Position numbers and translations under genes: made by a program | Shown: one piece after another, positions 1-6,291 of the stretch | Layout: each line of letters starts with the position of its first letter | How positions within the stretch are numbered: the first letter of the stretch is position 1 | Origin: UBA11606 sp039188975 | GTDB lineage: Bacteria > Actinomycetota > Acidimicrobiia > Acidimicrobiales > Aldehydirespiratoraceae | Assembly (NCBI GenBank): GCA_039188975.1 | Contig: JBCCYT010000149.1 | Coordinates: 1-10,524 of the forward strand | DNA length: 10,524 bases | Direction: 5' to 3' | Notes under the pieces: generated by a model | Database searches by the model: none | Told to the model about the DNA's origin: nothing | What the model saw: only the letters and a program-made list of their open reading frames with translations

Positions 1-982
1 CGCGTATGTGCCACGCCTGAGCGGCGAGGAGTTGGGCATGGCGCCGGGCAGCGCAGAGGGCGGGGCTGTCGCCCTGGGATCGTTCGAGGGCTCGGCCGTA
101 GAGAAAGTGAGCGAAGGTCACGACGCGAGGTTCGACCGTGTCGAGATCGGGCTGCTCAGCCCACGACGACGCGGGCGTCGCCAGCCGGAGCAGCATGGGC
201 ACTCGCCTGGGGTCGAGTTCCAGCCGGGCGATGAGTGTCTCGACCACGTCGGGGTCGAGTTCGTCGCCGCCGATCAGGGCGGTGAGGAGGATCCGGTACG
301 CCTCGATCTCCAGGGTCCACTGCGACGGGAGTTCGACGCCGGGGTCCGCGGCGATGCGTTCGAGTTGACCGAGGCAGCGCTTGGCGATGTCGATCTCGCC
401 TGCCTCGATGGCGTCGAGCGCCATGCACGAGGAGGTCAACGCCCGGTTCATGGTCAGAGGGCGCATGCGGTCGATGGGTCGGCCGAGGTCTTCGGCCAGC
501 TGTACCGCCTGTTCGAGGGTGTCGAGGGCGGTTTCGTAGAGCCGGAGATTGCACAGTCGGATGGCGAGCACGATCAACCCGGCGATGCGGTCGCGGGTGA
601 CCGACGACGTGTCGTCGAGCAGGAGCCGTGCCTCGACGAGGACGTCGAACCGGGTGGCGACGATGTCGTCGTTGGCTTCGTACTCGACTCGGTGGATCAG
701 TGCTGAGGCGTACAGGGCGTGATTGCGGTGCCGTCGAGCCTCGCGCTCGAGCGTCTCGATCGCGCTCCAGACCTCGCGGTCGGTTGTGAGGGCCCGGATG
801 AGCGCAACATGGAGCAGGGGGAGCAGCACCTCGGGGTATTCCTGGGCTCCGTCGATTGCCGCGACGAGGTCGTCGTCGATGTGCGGGTCGTTCTGCTGGG
901 CGCGGAGCATCAACGCATCGACCGCTTCGCGTGAGCGGGGTCGTCGCAGTGCTTGGTCAGCTGTTGCCTGCTCGCCGCCCAT
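1..982 (-). CDS. TPR-like helical-repeat protein, N-terminal part (runs off left edge)
   Basis: An open minus-strand frame runs without a stop from ATG at 982 to the window edge, giving 327 residues with the C-terminus missing. The translation is almost entirely amphipathic helix and rich in Ala, Leu, Arg and Glu. Residues about 145-168 (NLRLYETALDTLEQAVQLAE) fit the tetratricopeptide pattern, and residues about 184-211 look like a second degenerate unit. I see no signal peptide, membrane segment or catalytic motif. Such helical arrays usually serve protein-protein contacts, often in front of an output domain such as a nucleotide cyclase, GGDEF or LuxR-type domain, but that part would lie outside the window, so function is unknown. 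The start was chosen because a TAGAGT box lies 10 nt upstream. The gene diverges from the methyltransferase at 1073. A long antisense frame covers the left two thirds, as expected at this GC content. Confidence 0.8.
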   Translation of the reverse strand, partial: MGGEQATADQALRRPRSREAVDALMLRAQQNDPHIDDDLVAAIDGAQEYPEVLLPLLHVALIRALTTDREVWSAIETLEREARRHRNHALYASALIHRVEYEANDDIVATRFDVLVEARLLLDDTSSVTRDRIAGLIVLAIRLCNLRLYETALDTLEQAVQLAEDLGRPIDRMRPLTMNRALTSSCMALDAIEAGEIDIAKRCLGQLERIAADPGVELPSQWTLEIEAYRILLTALIGGDELDPDVVETLIARLELDPRRVPMLLRLATPASSWAEQPDLDTVEPRVVTFAHFLYGRALERSQGDSPALCAARRHAQLLAAQAWHIR

Positions 983-990
983 GAGAGACC

Positions 991-1006
991 CGACTCTACA
1001 GAGTCG
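991..1006. promoter_or_regulatory. Perfect 16-bp palindrome in divergent promoter region
   Basis: CGACTCTACAGAGTCG is a perfect 7-2-7 inverted repeat lying 8 nt before the ATG of the minus-strand TPR-like gene and 66 nt before the methyltransferase start. On the minus strand it contains TAGAGT (993-998), a reasonable actinobacterial -10 box for the TPR-like gene. The position suits a repressor operator that would occlude this promoter. No run of T follows it, so it is not a factor-independent terminator. The regulator is unknown. Confidence 0.45.
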
Positions 1007-1072
1007 TCCCGTCGGCGACTCGATGGGGCGCCCGAACCCACACGCGGCTCACTCCGATGCGACGATGGCGAC

Positions 1073-1711
1073 ATGGACCCCCGCCATCTCACCGACTTCC
1101 CACCCGGTTTCTTTGCCCGAGATGACGAAACCGACGACGCCGACTTCTATGCGTTCGACCGACTCGTCACCCACATCGACGATGGCGCGATCGAAGCGGT
1201 CGGCGCCGTGTACGAAGAGCTGGGACTCACCGGGGAGGGGTCCGGCCCGGTGCTCGACATCTGCTCGTCGTGGATCTCGCACTTCCCGACCAAACCGGAA
1301 CGGCTTGTGATCACGGGTATGAACGCCGCCGAGCTCGCGGCGAATGAGATGGCGGACGAGTGGGTGGTGAAAGACCTCAACGTCGAACCGGTCCTGCCGT
1401 TCGACGACGAGGTGTTCGCCGCGGTCACCTGCGCTGTGTCGGTCGACTACCTCAACCGGCCACTCGACGTCTTTGCCGAGGTTGCTCGGGTGCTGCGACC
1501 GGGTGGTGTGTTCGTCTGCACGTTCTCGAACCGGTGTTTCCCGACCAAAGCGATCAGAGGCTGGCTTGCCAACAACGATCGCGGTCGGGTGCAGATCGTC
1601 GGGCGCTACTTCGACCTCACCGACGGATTTGATCCCCCCGTCGGGGAGCATCGCAACAACGGTGCGATCGGCGACCCGCTCTACGCCGTCTGGGCGACCC
1701 GGTCGAGCTAG
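1073..1711 (+). CDS. SAM-dependent methyltransferase (class I, type 11-like)
   Basis: A 212-residue cytosolic protein with a class I Rossmann methyltransferase layout. The SAM-binding first strand and loop are VLDICSSWISHFP (60-72) instead of the usual DxGxGxG. GMNAAELAAN (82-91) is the second strand and helix. DLNVEPVLPFDDEVF (101-115) and AAVTCAVSVDYLNRP (116-130) are motifs III/IV, and EVARVLRPGG (136-145) is the typical post-motif helix and turn. FSNRCFPTKA (151-160) is characteristic of a subfamily sharing this altered motif I. The substrate cannot be read from the sequence. ATG 1073 was chosen because the upstream in-frame extension is not methyltransferase-like and because GACGAT plus 6 nt precedes it, a weak leaderless -10. 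The gene ends tail to tail with the phosphotransferase, sharing CTAG at 1708-1711. It diverges from the TPR-like gene. Confidence 0.88.
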   Translation: MDPRHLTDFPPGFFARDDETDDADFYAFDRLVTHIDDGAIEAVGAVYEELGLTGEGSGPVLDICSSWISHFPTKPERLVITGMNAAELAANEMADEWVVKDLNVEPVLPFDDEVFAAVTCAVSVDYLNRPLDVFAEVARVLRPGGVFVCTFSNRCFPTKAIRGWLANNDRGRVQIVGRYFDLTDGFDPPVGEHRNNGAIGDPLYAVWATRSS

Positions 1712-3138
1712 CGATCGATGACCGGTTCGAGGATGTAGAAGAACGGGTTGGCTTCGTCGGGATCGGTGCCGGTGATGATCATCGAGAGGCGCAGCATGCG
1801 GAGATGCATGAGCCGCACGATCCCCTCGTCGTCGGCCGGGTCGTCGAGATCGATGCGGGCCTGGAGTGCGACGTCGGCCGTTGCAAGATCATCGAATGAC
1901 GCGCTGAGCAGACGTTCGATGTCTTCCCGAGACACCCGTTCGAACCAGCTGCGATAGCGGGTGTAGTTGAGCAAGACGTCGGGGATTGCGCCGAGAAGGT
2001 CGCGTTCCCATTCGGCGAAGGCGGTGGAGGTCGGGAGCCGGCCGATGTCGGCGATCAGCTTGCGGAGACCCGATGCTTCGAACGAATCCGGTGTCGGTTC
2101 GGGCAGGTGCAGGTCGTGGTCGAGCTCGATGCCCTGGAGTTCGGCGATTGCCTCGTAGGCCCGGCGGGTGATGCTCGCCTTTTCGAGCATGCCCTCGATC
2201 CAGTTGCCGCCTCGGATCTCCGGGATCATGAAGAACGTCGCCCCGATCACGGCGAGCTGCAGGAACGCGACGGTGTAGTAGCCAACGACCCGACGGTCGA
2301 TCGCGGTGCCGGCGACCCGTTCGTACTCGCGGTAGAGCGCGGGGATGTCGCCCATGTTCTCGTAGGGGTGGCGGCCGCGGAAGCAGGCGAGATCCCAGTG
2401 GGTGTCGCCGACGTTCGCGATCTCGAAGTCGAGCAGGGCGACGACCTCGGGGCCCCGCGACATGAACTGCCCGGCGTCGCCACACAGGAACCGGACATCG
2501 TTGCGGTCGGTTGGTGCGTTGCGGCGCAACCAGCGCTGGAGATACGACAGCGACGGGTCGATGTTCCCCGCCATCTCGCCCATCGCGAACATGCGGTCAA
2601 CTGCGTGGAGCGCGATGTCGCGGGGTTCGCTCGGAGGATCGGCGAGCCGGTCGATGTGGGCAAATTCGCTGACCGGCACGGCATGCACCGCGGCGAGATG
2701 CGACATGTAGCCGAGCATCGCCTGCCATCGGTCGTCGTCCATCTCCGACGGGTTGTCGATTGCCGTGTGGAGCATCCCGGGAGCACGATCCGTGGTATCG
2801 ACCCAGTCCATGACGAACGCGGCCGGTTCGTCCATCCAGCCGTAGATGTGGGGAACGAGGATCCCGTTGGCTTCGAGAACCTGCATGCACTCCATCTCGA
2901 AGCGCAGCGCCTCGACCGGAGCGATCGGACGGTTGCCTCGTACGAGCACCGAACCCGTCGTGCCCGCCGACGTGTACGACACCTTCCACTGCGGCCGCCA
3001 GCGCTCCAATCGCTCCATTGCGACGACCTCGCCACCGAGATGATCGGCCACCCAGGTCTCGATCCCCGCTCGGCAGCGAGCTTCGAAGGTCTCGTGATCT
3101 TCGCTGTCCACGCTGCCCGCGCCCCTGCCCTTCGACAT
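1708..3138 (-). CDS. Phosphotransferase family protein (APH/choline kinase-like fold) with C-terminal extension
   Basis: A 476-residue soluble protein. The N-lobe (about 20-115) contains the strand pair WKVSYTSAGTTGSVLVRG and a helix with FEMECMQVLEANGI. The C-lobe carries FLCGDAGQFM (217-226) in the catalytic-loop position, and LLDFE...NVGDTHWDLA (235-251) is the metal-binding Asp strand and following loop. The catalytic Asp (D221) and metal Asp (D237) are present, but the usual His and Asn of HGDxxxxN are Cys219 and Met226. This suggests a divergent subfamily acting on an unknown hydroxyl substrate, probably not an antibiotic. Residues about 350-476 form a helical extension beyond a normal APH domain. 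ATG 3138 was chosen over an upstream in-frame start at 3237 because TACCAT sits 7 nt before it and the added 33 residues are Arg-rich and not family-like. It converges with the methyltransferase and diverges from the maleylpyruvate isomerase-like gene. Confidence 0.88.
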   Translation of the reverse strand: MSKGRGAGSVDSEDHETFEARCRAGIETWVADHLGGEVVAMERLERWRPQWKVSYTSAGTTGSVLVRGNRPIAPVEALRFEMECMQVLEANGILVPHIYGWMDEPAAFVMDWVDTTDRAPGMLHTAIDNPSEMDDDRWQAMLGYMSHLAAVHAVPVSEFAHIDRLADPPSEPRDIALHAVDRMFAMGEMAGNIDPSLSYLQRWLRRNAPTDRNDVRFLCGDAGQFMSRGPEVVALLDFEIANVGDTHWDLACFRGRHPYENMGDIPALYREYERVAGTAIDRRVVGYYTVAFLQLAVIGATFFMIPEIRGGNWIEGMLEKASITRRAYEAIAELQGIELDHDLHLPEPTPDSFEASGLRKLIADIGRLPTSTAFAEWERDLLGAIPDVLLNYTRYRSWFERVSREDIERLLSASFDDLATADVALQARIDLDDPADDEGIVRLMHLRMLRLSMIITGTDPDEANPFFYILEPVIDR

Positions 3139-3145
3139 CGCGGTG

Positions 3146-3151
3146 ATGGTA
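3146..3151 (-). promoter_or_regulatory. Candidate -10 box of a leaderless promoter for the phosphotransferase
   Basis: On the minus strand TACCAT matches the actinobacterial TANNNT -10 consensus. It ends 7 nt before ATG 3138, so transcription would begin at or next to the start codon. No Shine-Dalgarno sequence precedes this ATG, which agrees with a leaderless transcript. No clear -35 was recognised. Confidence 0.45.
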
Positions 3152-3227
3152 GGAGGAGGACGTGATCGGCCGGAAATACGAAACCGGCCTCGAGTGGGCC
3201 GGGCGCGTCGTGTGCAACGATGCGTCA

Positions 3228-3944
3228 GTGGACGCACCCGAGCGAATCGCAGCCGAGGGAGCCCGGATCCTGAGCGTCGCCCGAGCCGGCGACCTCGCTG
3301 CGCCGGTGCCCAAGGTGGGTCGGTGGAAGCTCCGCGATGTCATTGCTCATCTCGGTGGCGTGCATCGTTGGGCGAATCGGATCGTGAACGAGCGATCGAT
3401 GGACGGACCCCGCTTCACCGCATCGAAGCTCGATCGGGAGGAACTGCTCGCCTGGTTCGATGAAGGCCTGCAGATGCTCGTGACCACGCTTGCGACGACG
3501 GAACCGGCGGCGTCGTGCCCCAATTTCAACCCTGGCTCGGAGAACACCGTCGCCTGGTGGACGCGCCGCCAGTTGCACGAGACGACAGTGCACCGGTGCG
3601 ATGTCGAGGCCGCTGCCGGTCTGCCGACGCCGATTGTCGAAGACGTCGCCGCCGACGGGGTCGACGAGTTCCTCGACACGTTCGTGCGCACCCGTGGCAA
3701 ACAGACCGCAACCGCCCCGGTGGTCTTGACGTCGGACGAACCGCCCCGTTCCTGGACGGTCACCCTCAGCGCCAAGCCTGGCCGGGTCGATGTCACCGCC
3801 GGTGATCACGGGGGTGCTGGTCGCCTCGTCGGCGCGCCCGACGACTTGCTGTTGCTGTTGTGGAATCGGCGCGACCTCGACGAAACGGGGCTGGTCGTCG
3901 AGGGCGACGCTGACGCCGTGCGTGCGTTTCTGGGTGGCGCCTGA
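3228..3944 (+). CDS. Maleylpyruvate isomerase family / DinB-like metal-dependent protein
   Basis: A 238-residue protein of the family typified by mycothiol-dependent maleylpyruvate isomerase. The N-terminal four-helix DinB-like domain (about 1-135) has RDVIAHLGGVHRWA (36-49) and QLHETTVHRCD (115-125). His41 or His46 with Glu118 and His122 would give the HxxxE/ExxxH metal triad of the family. Residues about 160-238 form the small C-terminal MDMPI_C domain, ending in the typical GRLVGAPDDLLLLLWNR and GDADAVRAFLG. Members use zinc and usually mycothiol, but most are uncharacterised, so the reaction is not assigned. GTG 3228 was chosen because family members start just before the first helix (DAPERIAAEGARIL) and AACGAT lies 6 nt upstream. 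GTG 3162, 22 codons longer with AGGAGG 5 nt before it, is the alternative. It converges on the potassium channel with a 40-bp gap. Confidence 0.88.
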   Translation: MDAPERIAAEGARILSVARAGDLAAPVPKVGRWKLRDVIAHLGGVHRWANRIVNERSMDGPRFTASKLDREELLAWFDEGLQMLVTTLATTEPAASCPNFNPGSENTVAWWTRRQLHETTVHRCDVEAAAGLPTPIVEDVAADGVDEFLDTFVRTRGKQTATAPVVLTSDEPPRSWTVTLSAKPGRVDVTAGDHGGAGRLVGAPDDLLLLLWNRRDLDETGLVVEGDADAVRAFLGGA

Positions 3945-3984
3945 GGGTGGGGCGATCGCGTGGTCGGCACTCGGTTGGCGGTAC

Positions 3985-5016
3985 TCAGGCGTCGGGTGCG
4001 TAGTCGCGGTCGTTGAGCACGACGAGGCGGTCGCCCGGGCGCGGCTCACCGGCTGCGTCGGGACGGACATGGCGGCCGTTGCGGATCACCGCCACCAGTG
4101 ACGCGCCCTCGGGCACTGCGGGCGTGTCGGTCGGAAGGTCGCACTCGACTTCCGTGAGCTCGATCCCGGTGCCGGCTTGGAGCAGCTCATCGAGCACCCC
4201 GATGGCGGCAGGTGATCGGGTCGCGATGCCGAGCATTCGGCCGACGGCCGCCGTTGCATCGATCACCTCGTCGGCGCCGGCCTGTTCCAGCAGGTGCAGA
4301 TTCTCTTGCTCTCGGCCACCAGCGACGACGTGCGCCAAGACATTGATCTCTCGGATTGTGAGCGTGGTGAGCACCGCCGTGTCGTCTCGGTTGGGAGCGA
4401 CCACGATGGCTTTGGCATCGGGCACGCCGGCCTGGCGCAGAACCGCTTGGCTGGTGACGTTGCCGTGGATCGCGACGAAGCCGGCGTTCGTTGCCCGTTC
4501 GACTGCCTCGGCGTCGACGTCAACCGCGACGATGTCGTCGCGGTTGACCCCGCGCCGGACGAGGTCGGCCGCAGCCGATGCTCCGGTGGAACCGAATCCA
4601 CAGATGACGTAGTGGTCTTTCACGCGGCGCCTCCAGCGTCGAATGAGCAGTAGTTCACGCGAACGGTCGGTGAGCACCTCGACGGTGGTGCCTACGACCA
4701 GGATCAAGAACACGATGCGGGCCGGTGTGATCAAGGTGATCGTGGCCAACCGGGCGCCATCGGACACCGCGGTGATGTCGCCGTACCCGGTGGTGGTGAC
4801 GGTGACCGAGGCGTAGTACAGCGCATCGAGGAAACCGATGGTGCCGCCGCTGTCGTCGAGGTAGCCGTCGCGTCCGAGCAGCACGACGATCGCCACGAAC
4901 AGCACGAGCGACAGGGCAAACCCGATGCGGCGGGCGACGGCGAGCAGCGGCGTCCGGGTGACGTGAGGAAGGCGAACCTCGCCGGGATCGTCGATCAGGG
5001 TGTCCGAAGTCGCCAC
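3985..5016 (-). CDS. Two-TM potassium channel with TrkA-N/TrkA-C (RCK) regulatory domains
   Basis: A homotetrameric K+ channel subunit of the MthK type, 343 residues from GTG 5016. Numbered from the alternative ATG at 5070 (361 residues), TM1 spans about 49-66, the pore helix and selectivity filter are SVTVTTTGYGDIT (88-100), and TM2 spans about 109-131. An Arg-rich linker (RRWRRRVKD) follows. The RCK Rossmann domain begins at VICGFGSTGASAAADL (155-170), with the ribose-binding acid near D184 (VAVDVD). A TrkA-C domain occupies about 290-355. The protein probably gates K+ flux in response to bound nucleotide or ion. GTG 5016 is favoured because TACAGT lies 8 nt upstream, and because third-position G/C by hand count is 12 of 18 codons before it against 20 of the next 25. 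ATG 5070 has neither a clear -10 nor an SD. It diverges from the small gene at 5185. Confidence 0.93.
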   Translation of the reverse strand: MATSDTLIDDPGEVRLPHVTRTPLLAVARRIGFALSLVLFVAIVVLLGRDGYLDDSGGTIGFLDALYYASVTVTTTGYGDITAVSDGARLATITLITPARIVFLILVVGTTVEVLTDRSRELLLIRRWRRRVKDHYVICGFGSTGASAAADLVRRGVNRDDIVAVDVDAEAVERATNAGFVAIHGNVTSQAVLRQAGVPDAKAIVVAPNRDDTAVLTTLTIREINVLAHVVAGGREQENLHLLEQAGADEVIDATAAVGRMLGIATRSPAAIGVLDELLQAGTGIELTEVECDLPTDTPAVPEGASLVAVIRNGRHVRPDAAGEPRPGDRLVVLNDRDYAPDA

Positions 5017-5024
5017 GGCCCGCG

Positions 5025-5030
5025 ACTGTA
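5025..5030 (-). promoter_or_regulatory. Candidate -10 box of a leaderless promoter for the potassium channel
   Basis: The minus strand reads TACAGT, a good TANNNT match, followed by 8 nt (CGCGGGCC) and then GTG 5016. The spacing puts the transcript start at the GTG. If this promoter is used, the upstream ATG at 5070 cannot be the start. Confidence 0.45.
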
Positions 5031-5112
5031 GGTGCTCAATCGTCCGCCGTTGGCTCGCATGAGATGACATTGGTCATTCGCGCCAGAGGCGTCCGACCTG
5101 TTTGGCGCTGAC

Positions 5113-5129
5113 GGCCGCGACTCGCGGCC
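5113..5129. repeat. Perfect 8-1-8 inverted repeat between divergent genes
   Basis: GGCCGCGA-C-TCGCGGCC is a perfect inverted repeat in the 168-bp gap between the potassium channel (start 5016) and the small gene (start 5185). It lies 55 bp before the small gene and about 95 bp before the channel start. It could be an operator acting on either promoter. A 1-nt loop and the absence of a U-run make a terminator unlikely. The high GC content raises the chance of coincidence. Confidence 0.35.
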
Positions 5130-5170
5130 TCGCCGTGCGTCGTTCGTTCGCACGCCTGCACCGATTCTGG

Positions 5171-5177
5171 AAGGAGG
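5171..5177 (+). promoter_or_regulatory. Strong ribosome binding site of the small gene at 5185
   Basis: AAGGAGG lies 7 nt before ATG 5185, an ideal Shine-Dalgarno match and spacing. It is the clearest SD found in front of any of the starts chosen here and is the main argument that the small downstream frame is a translated gene. Confidence 0.7.
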
Positions 5178-5184
5178 TGGATCG

Positions 5185-5505
5185 ATGGATCGCCACATGT
5201 TGAACCAGCTCGAGTCGCGCTATGGCTACGACCCGTCGATCCACGAATCGACGTTGCTGCGCAACCGCCGCCAAGCCGAGCTCATGCCGACGCCGCACTG
5301 GCCGGCGACGGGTACCGCAATGATCTCCGCTCGACTCGCGGAGGCCCGCCGACTCCGTGACCTGGCGCTCGTCGATGCGTTCACTGAGGGTGGAGCTGCA
5401 CCGCGCACCGCTTCACCGGGCGACAACGCGACCGTGGTGGCGCCGCTGTGGCGCCGCACGATCGATGAGCGGCGGGCCGATGTCATTGCCGCCGACGTCG
5501 GCTGA
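5185..5505 (+). CDS. Small hypothetical protein, 106 residues
   Basis: I do not recognise a family. The frame has a strong SD (AAGGAGG, 7 nt spacing) and mostly G/C third positions, so it is very probably real. The product is cytosolic-looking, lacks Cys, and shows no signal peptide or membrane segment. The first 45 residues are polar (MDRHMLNQLESRYGYDP, then an Arg/Asn-rich stretch). A likely helix follows (ISARLAEARRLRDLALVDAF, about 48-67), then a Gly/Ala/Pro-rich loop and a short C-terminal helix (WRRTIDERRADVIAADVG). Leu and Arg spacing in the middle helix could support self-association. It diverges from the potassium channel and converges on the DUF4272 gene with an 18-bp gap, so it is probably transcribed alone. 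A palindrome at 5113-5129 lies upstream. Confidence 0.72.
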   Translation: MDRHMLNQLESRYGYDPSIHESTLLRNRRQAELMPTPHWPATGTAMISARLAEARRLRDLALVDAFTEGGAAPRTASPGDNATVVAPLWRRTIDERRADVIAADVG

Positions 5506-5523
5506 ACGGGGTCGGCGTCGCGC

Positions 5524-6288
5524 TCAGGTGTCGGTCGGGACGCTGTCCCAGGACTCTCCGACCCCGATCAACCAATTCAGTGCCTTGTGTCGTTCCATGA
5601 CGACCCCGCGTTGAACGCCGGGAATGCGCCCGCCTTGGATCTGTGCTTCTCGGATCGCCCAGTGGTAGCGAAATGCCAGATCGGCTTGATCCAGAATCTC
5701 TGCTTGGGGGCGGAGGCGAGCGTCGGTGAGGTAGCCATCTCGGCCGCGGTTGTTGATGATGCCAACCGTTTTGGATGGATCGCATTGGCTGGTCGGTGGC
5801 TCGAGTTCGTCGACGAAGCCGAGCGCCCAGTGCATCACCCAGCATGCTTCATAGCGCCACGAGAACTGGATCCACTCGTGTTCTTCGGGGTTGGGGTGGT
5901 CGATGAACGCCCGTTCGTCGTCGGTGAAGAACTTGTGGAGACCGAGCCCTTCGATCAGGCCGGCCATCTGACCGCGAACAACCTCGGGATCCTCAGACGC
6001 GTGCCCTTCACCCTTGATGGCGACCGCCATCAGCGCCATCGCTCGGTAGGCGACTTCGGTTTCGTCTCGACGGCTGGATTCAGATTCGGACTCGATGCGG
6101 GGGAGCTCGTCATTGATGGGGATGCCGGCGAGGGCGAGGTGTCGTTCGGACTCGGCCTTTCGAGCCAGCCCCTCGATGGTGTCGGGGTTGGCGGTTGGAT
6201 CGACCGGCGTGACGGCCGATGGTGGGGGAGGCGGCACCGCGGCATCGCCCACATCCGACTGCTTGTTCCGTCTGCCCCGAAAGACCAT
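5524..6288 (-). CDS. DUF4272 domain-containing protein
   Basis: A 254-residue soluble protein and the last gene of a three-gene operon. Residues 1-40 are a low-complexity, probably disordered leader with a Pro run (19-23). The rest matches DUF4272: AYRAMALMAVAIKGEG (80-95), FTDDERAFIDHPNPEE (121-136), QFSWRYEACWVMHWALGFVDEL (141-162), AEILDQADLAFRYHWAIREAQ (196-216) and the C-terminal GVVMERHKALNWLIG...WDSVPTDT (228-254). The Trp/Tyr/His-rich conserved blocks and length fit the family. DUF4272 proteins have no established biochemical activity that I know of, so no function is given. ATG 6288 lies 3 nt after the stop of the DUF2071 gene, implying coupled translation, and no strong SD is visible. 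It converges on the small gene ending at 5505. Confidence 0.88.
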   Translation of the reverse strand: MVFRGRRNKQSDVGDAAVPPPPPSAVTPVDPTANPDTIEGLARKAESERHLALAGIPINDELPRIESESESSRRDETEVAYRAMALMAVAIKGEGHASEDPEVVRGQMAGLIEGLGLHKFFTDDERAFIDHPNPEEHEWIQFSWRYEACWVMHWALGFVDELEPPTSQCDPSKTVGIINNRGRDGYLTDARLRPQAEILDQADLAFRYHWAIREAQIQGGRIPGVQRGVVMERHKALNWLIGVGESWDSVPTDT

Positions 6289-6291
6289 GGT

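Noticed and set aside
8..706. Plus-strand open frame of 232 codons opposite the TPR-like gene
   Set aside because: It sits codon-for-codon opposite the minus-strand frame, and its Gly/Asp/Val/Arg-rich translation has no family signature, as expected from antisense of a high-GC gene.
2107..3165. Plus-strand open frame of 352 codons
   Set aside because: It is antisense to the phosphotransferase, whose domains are clear; its translation has no motif and no SD precedes it.
3938..3991. 8-bp inverted repeat CGCCTGAG / CTCAGGCG across the gap between convergent genes
   Set aside because: Both arms are simply the Ala-stop ends (GCC TGA) of the two genes. With a 38-nt spacer and no U-run it is not convincing as a terminator.
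3225..4070. Minus-strand open frame of 281 codons
   Set aside because: It lies opposite the maleylpyruvate isomerase-like gene and crosses its end into the channel gene; composition only.
5491..5502. 12-bp palindrome GCCGACGTCGGC at the end of the small gene
   Set aside because: It is inside the coding end, has no loop and no T-run. Short GC palindromes are common at this composition.
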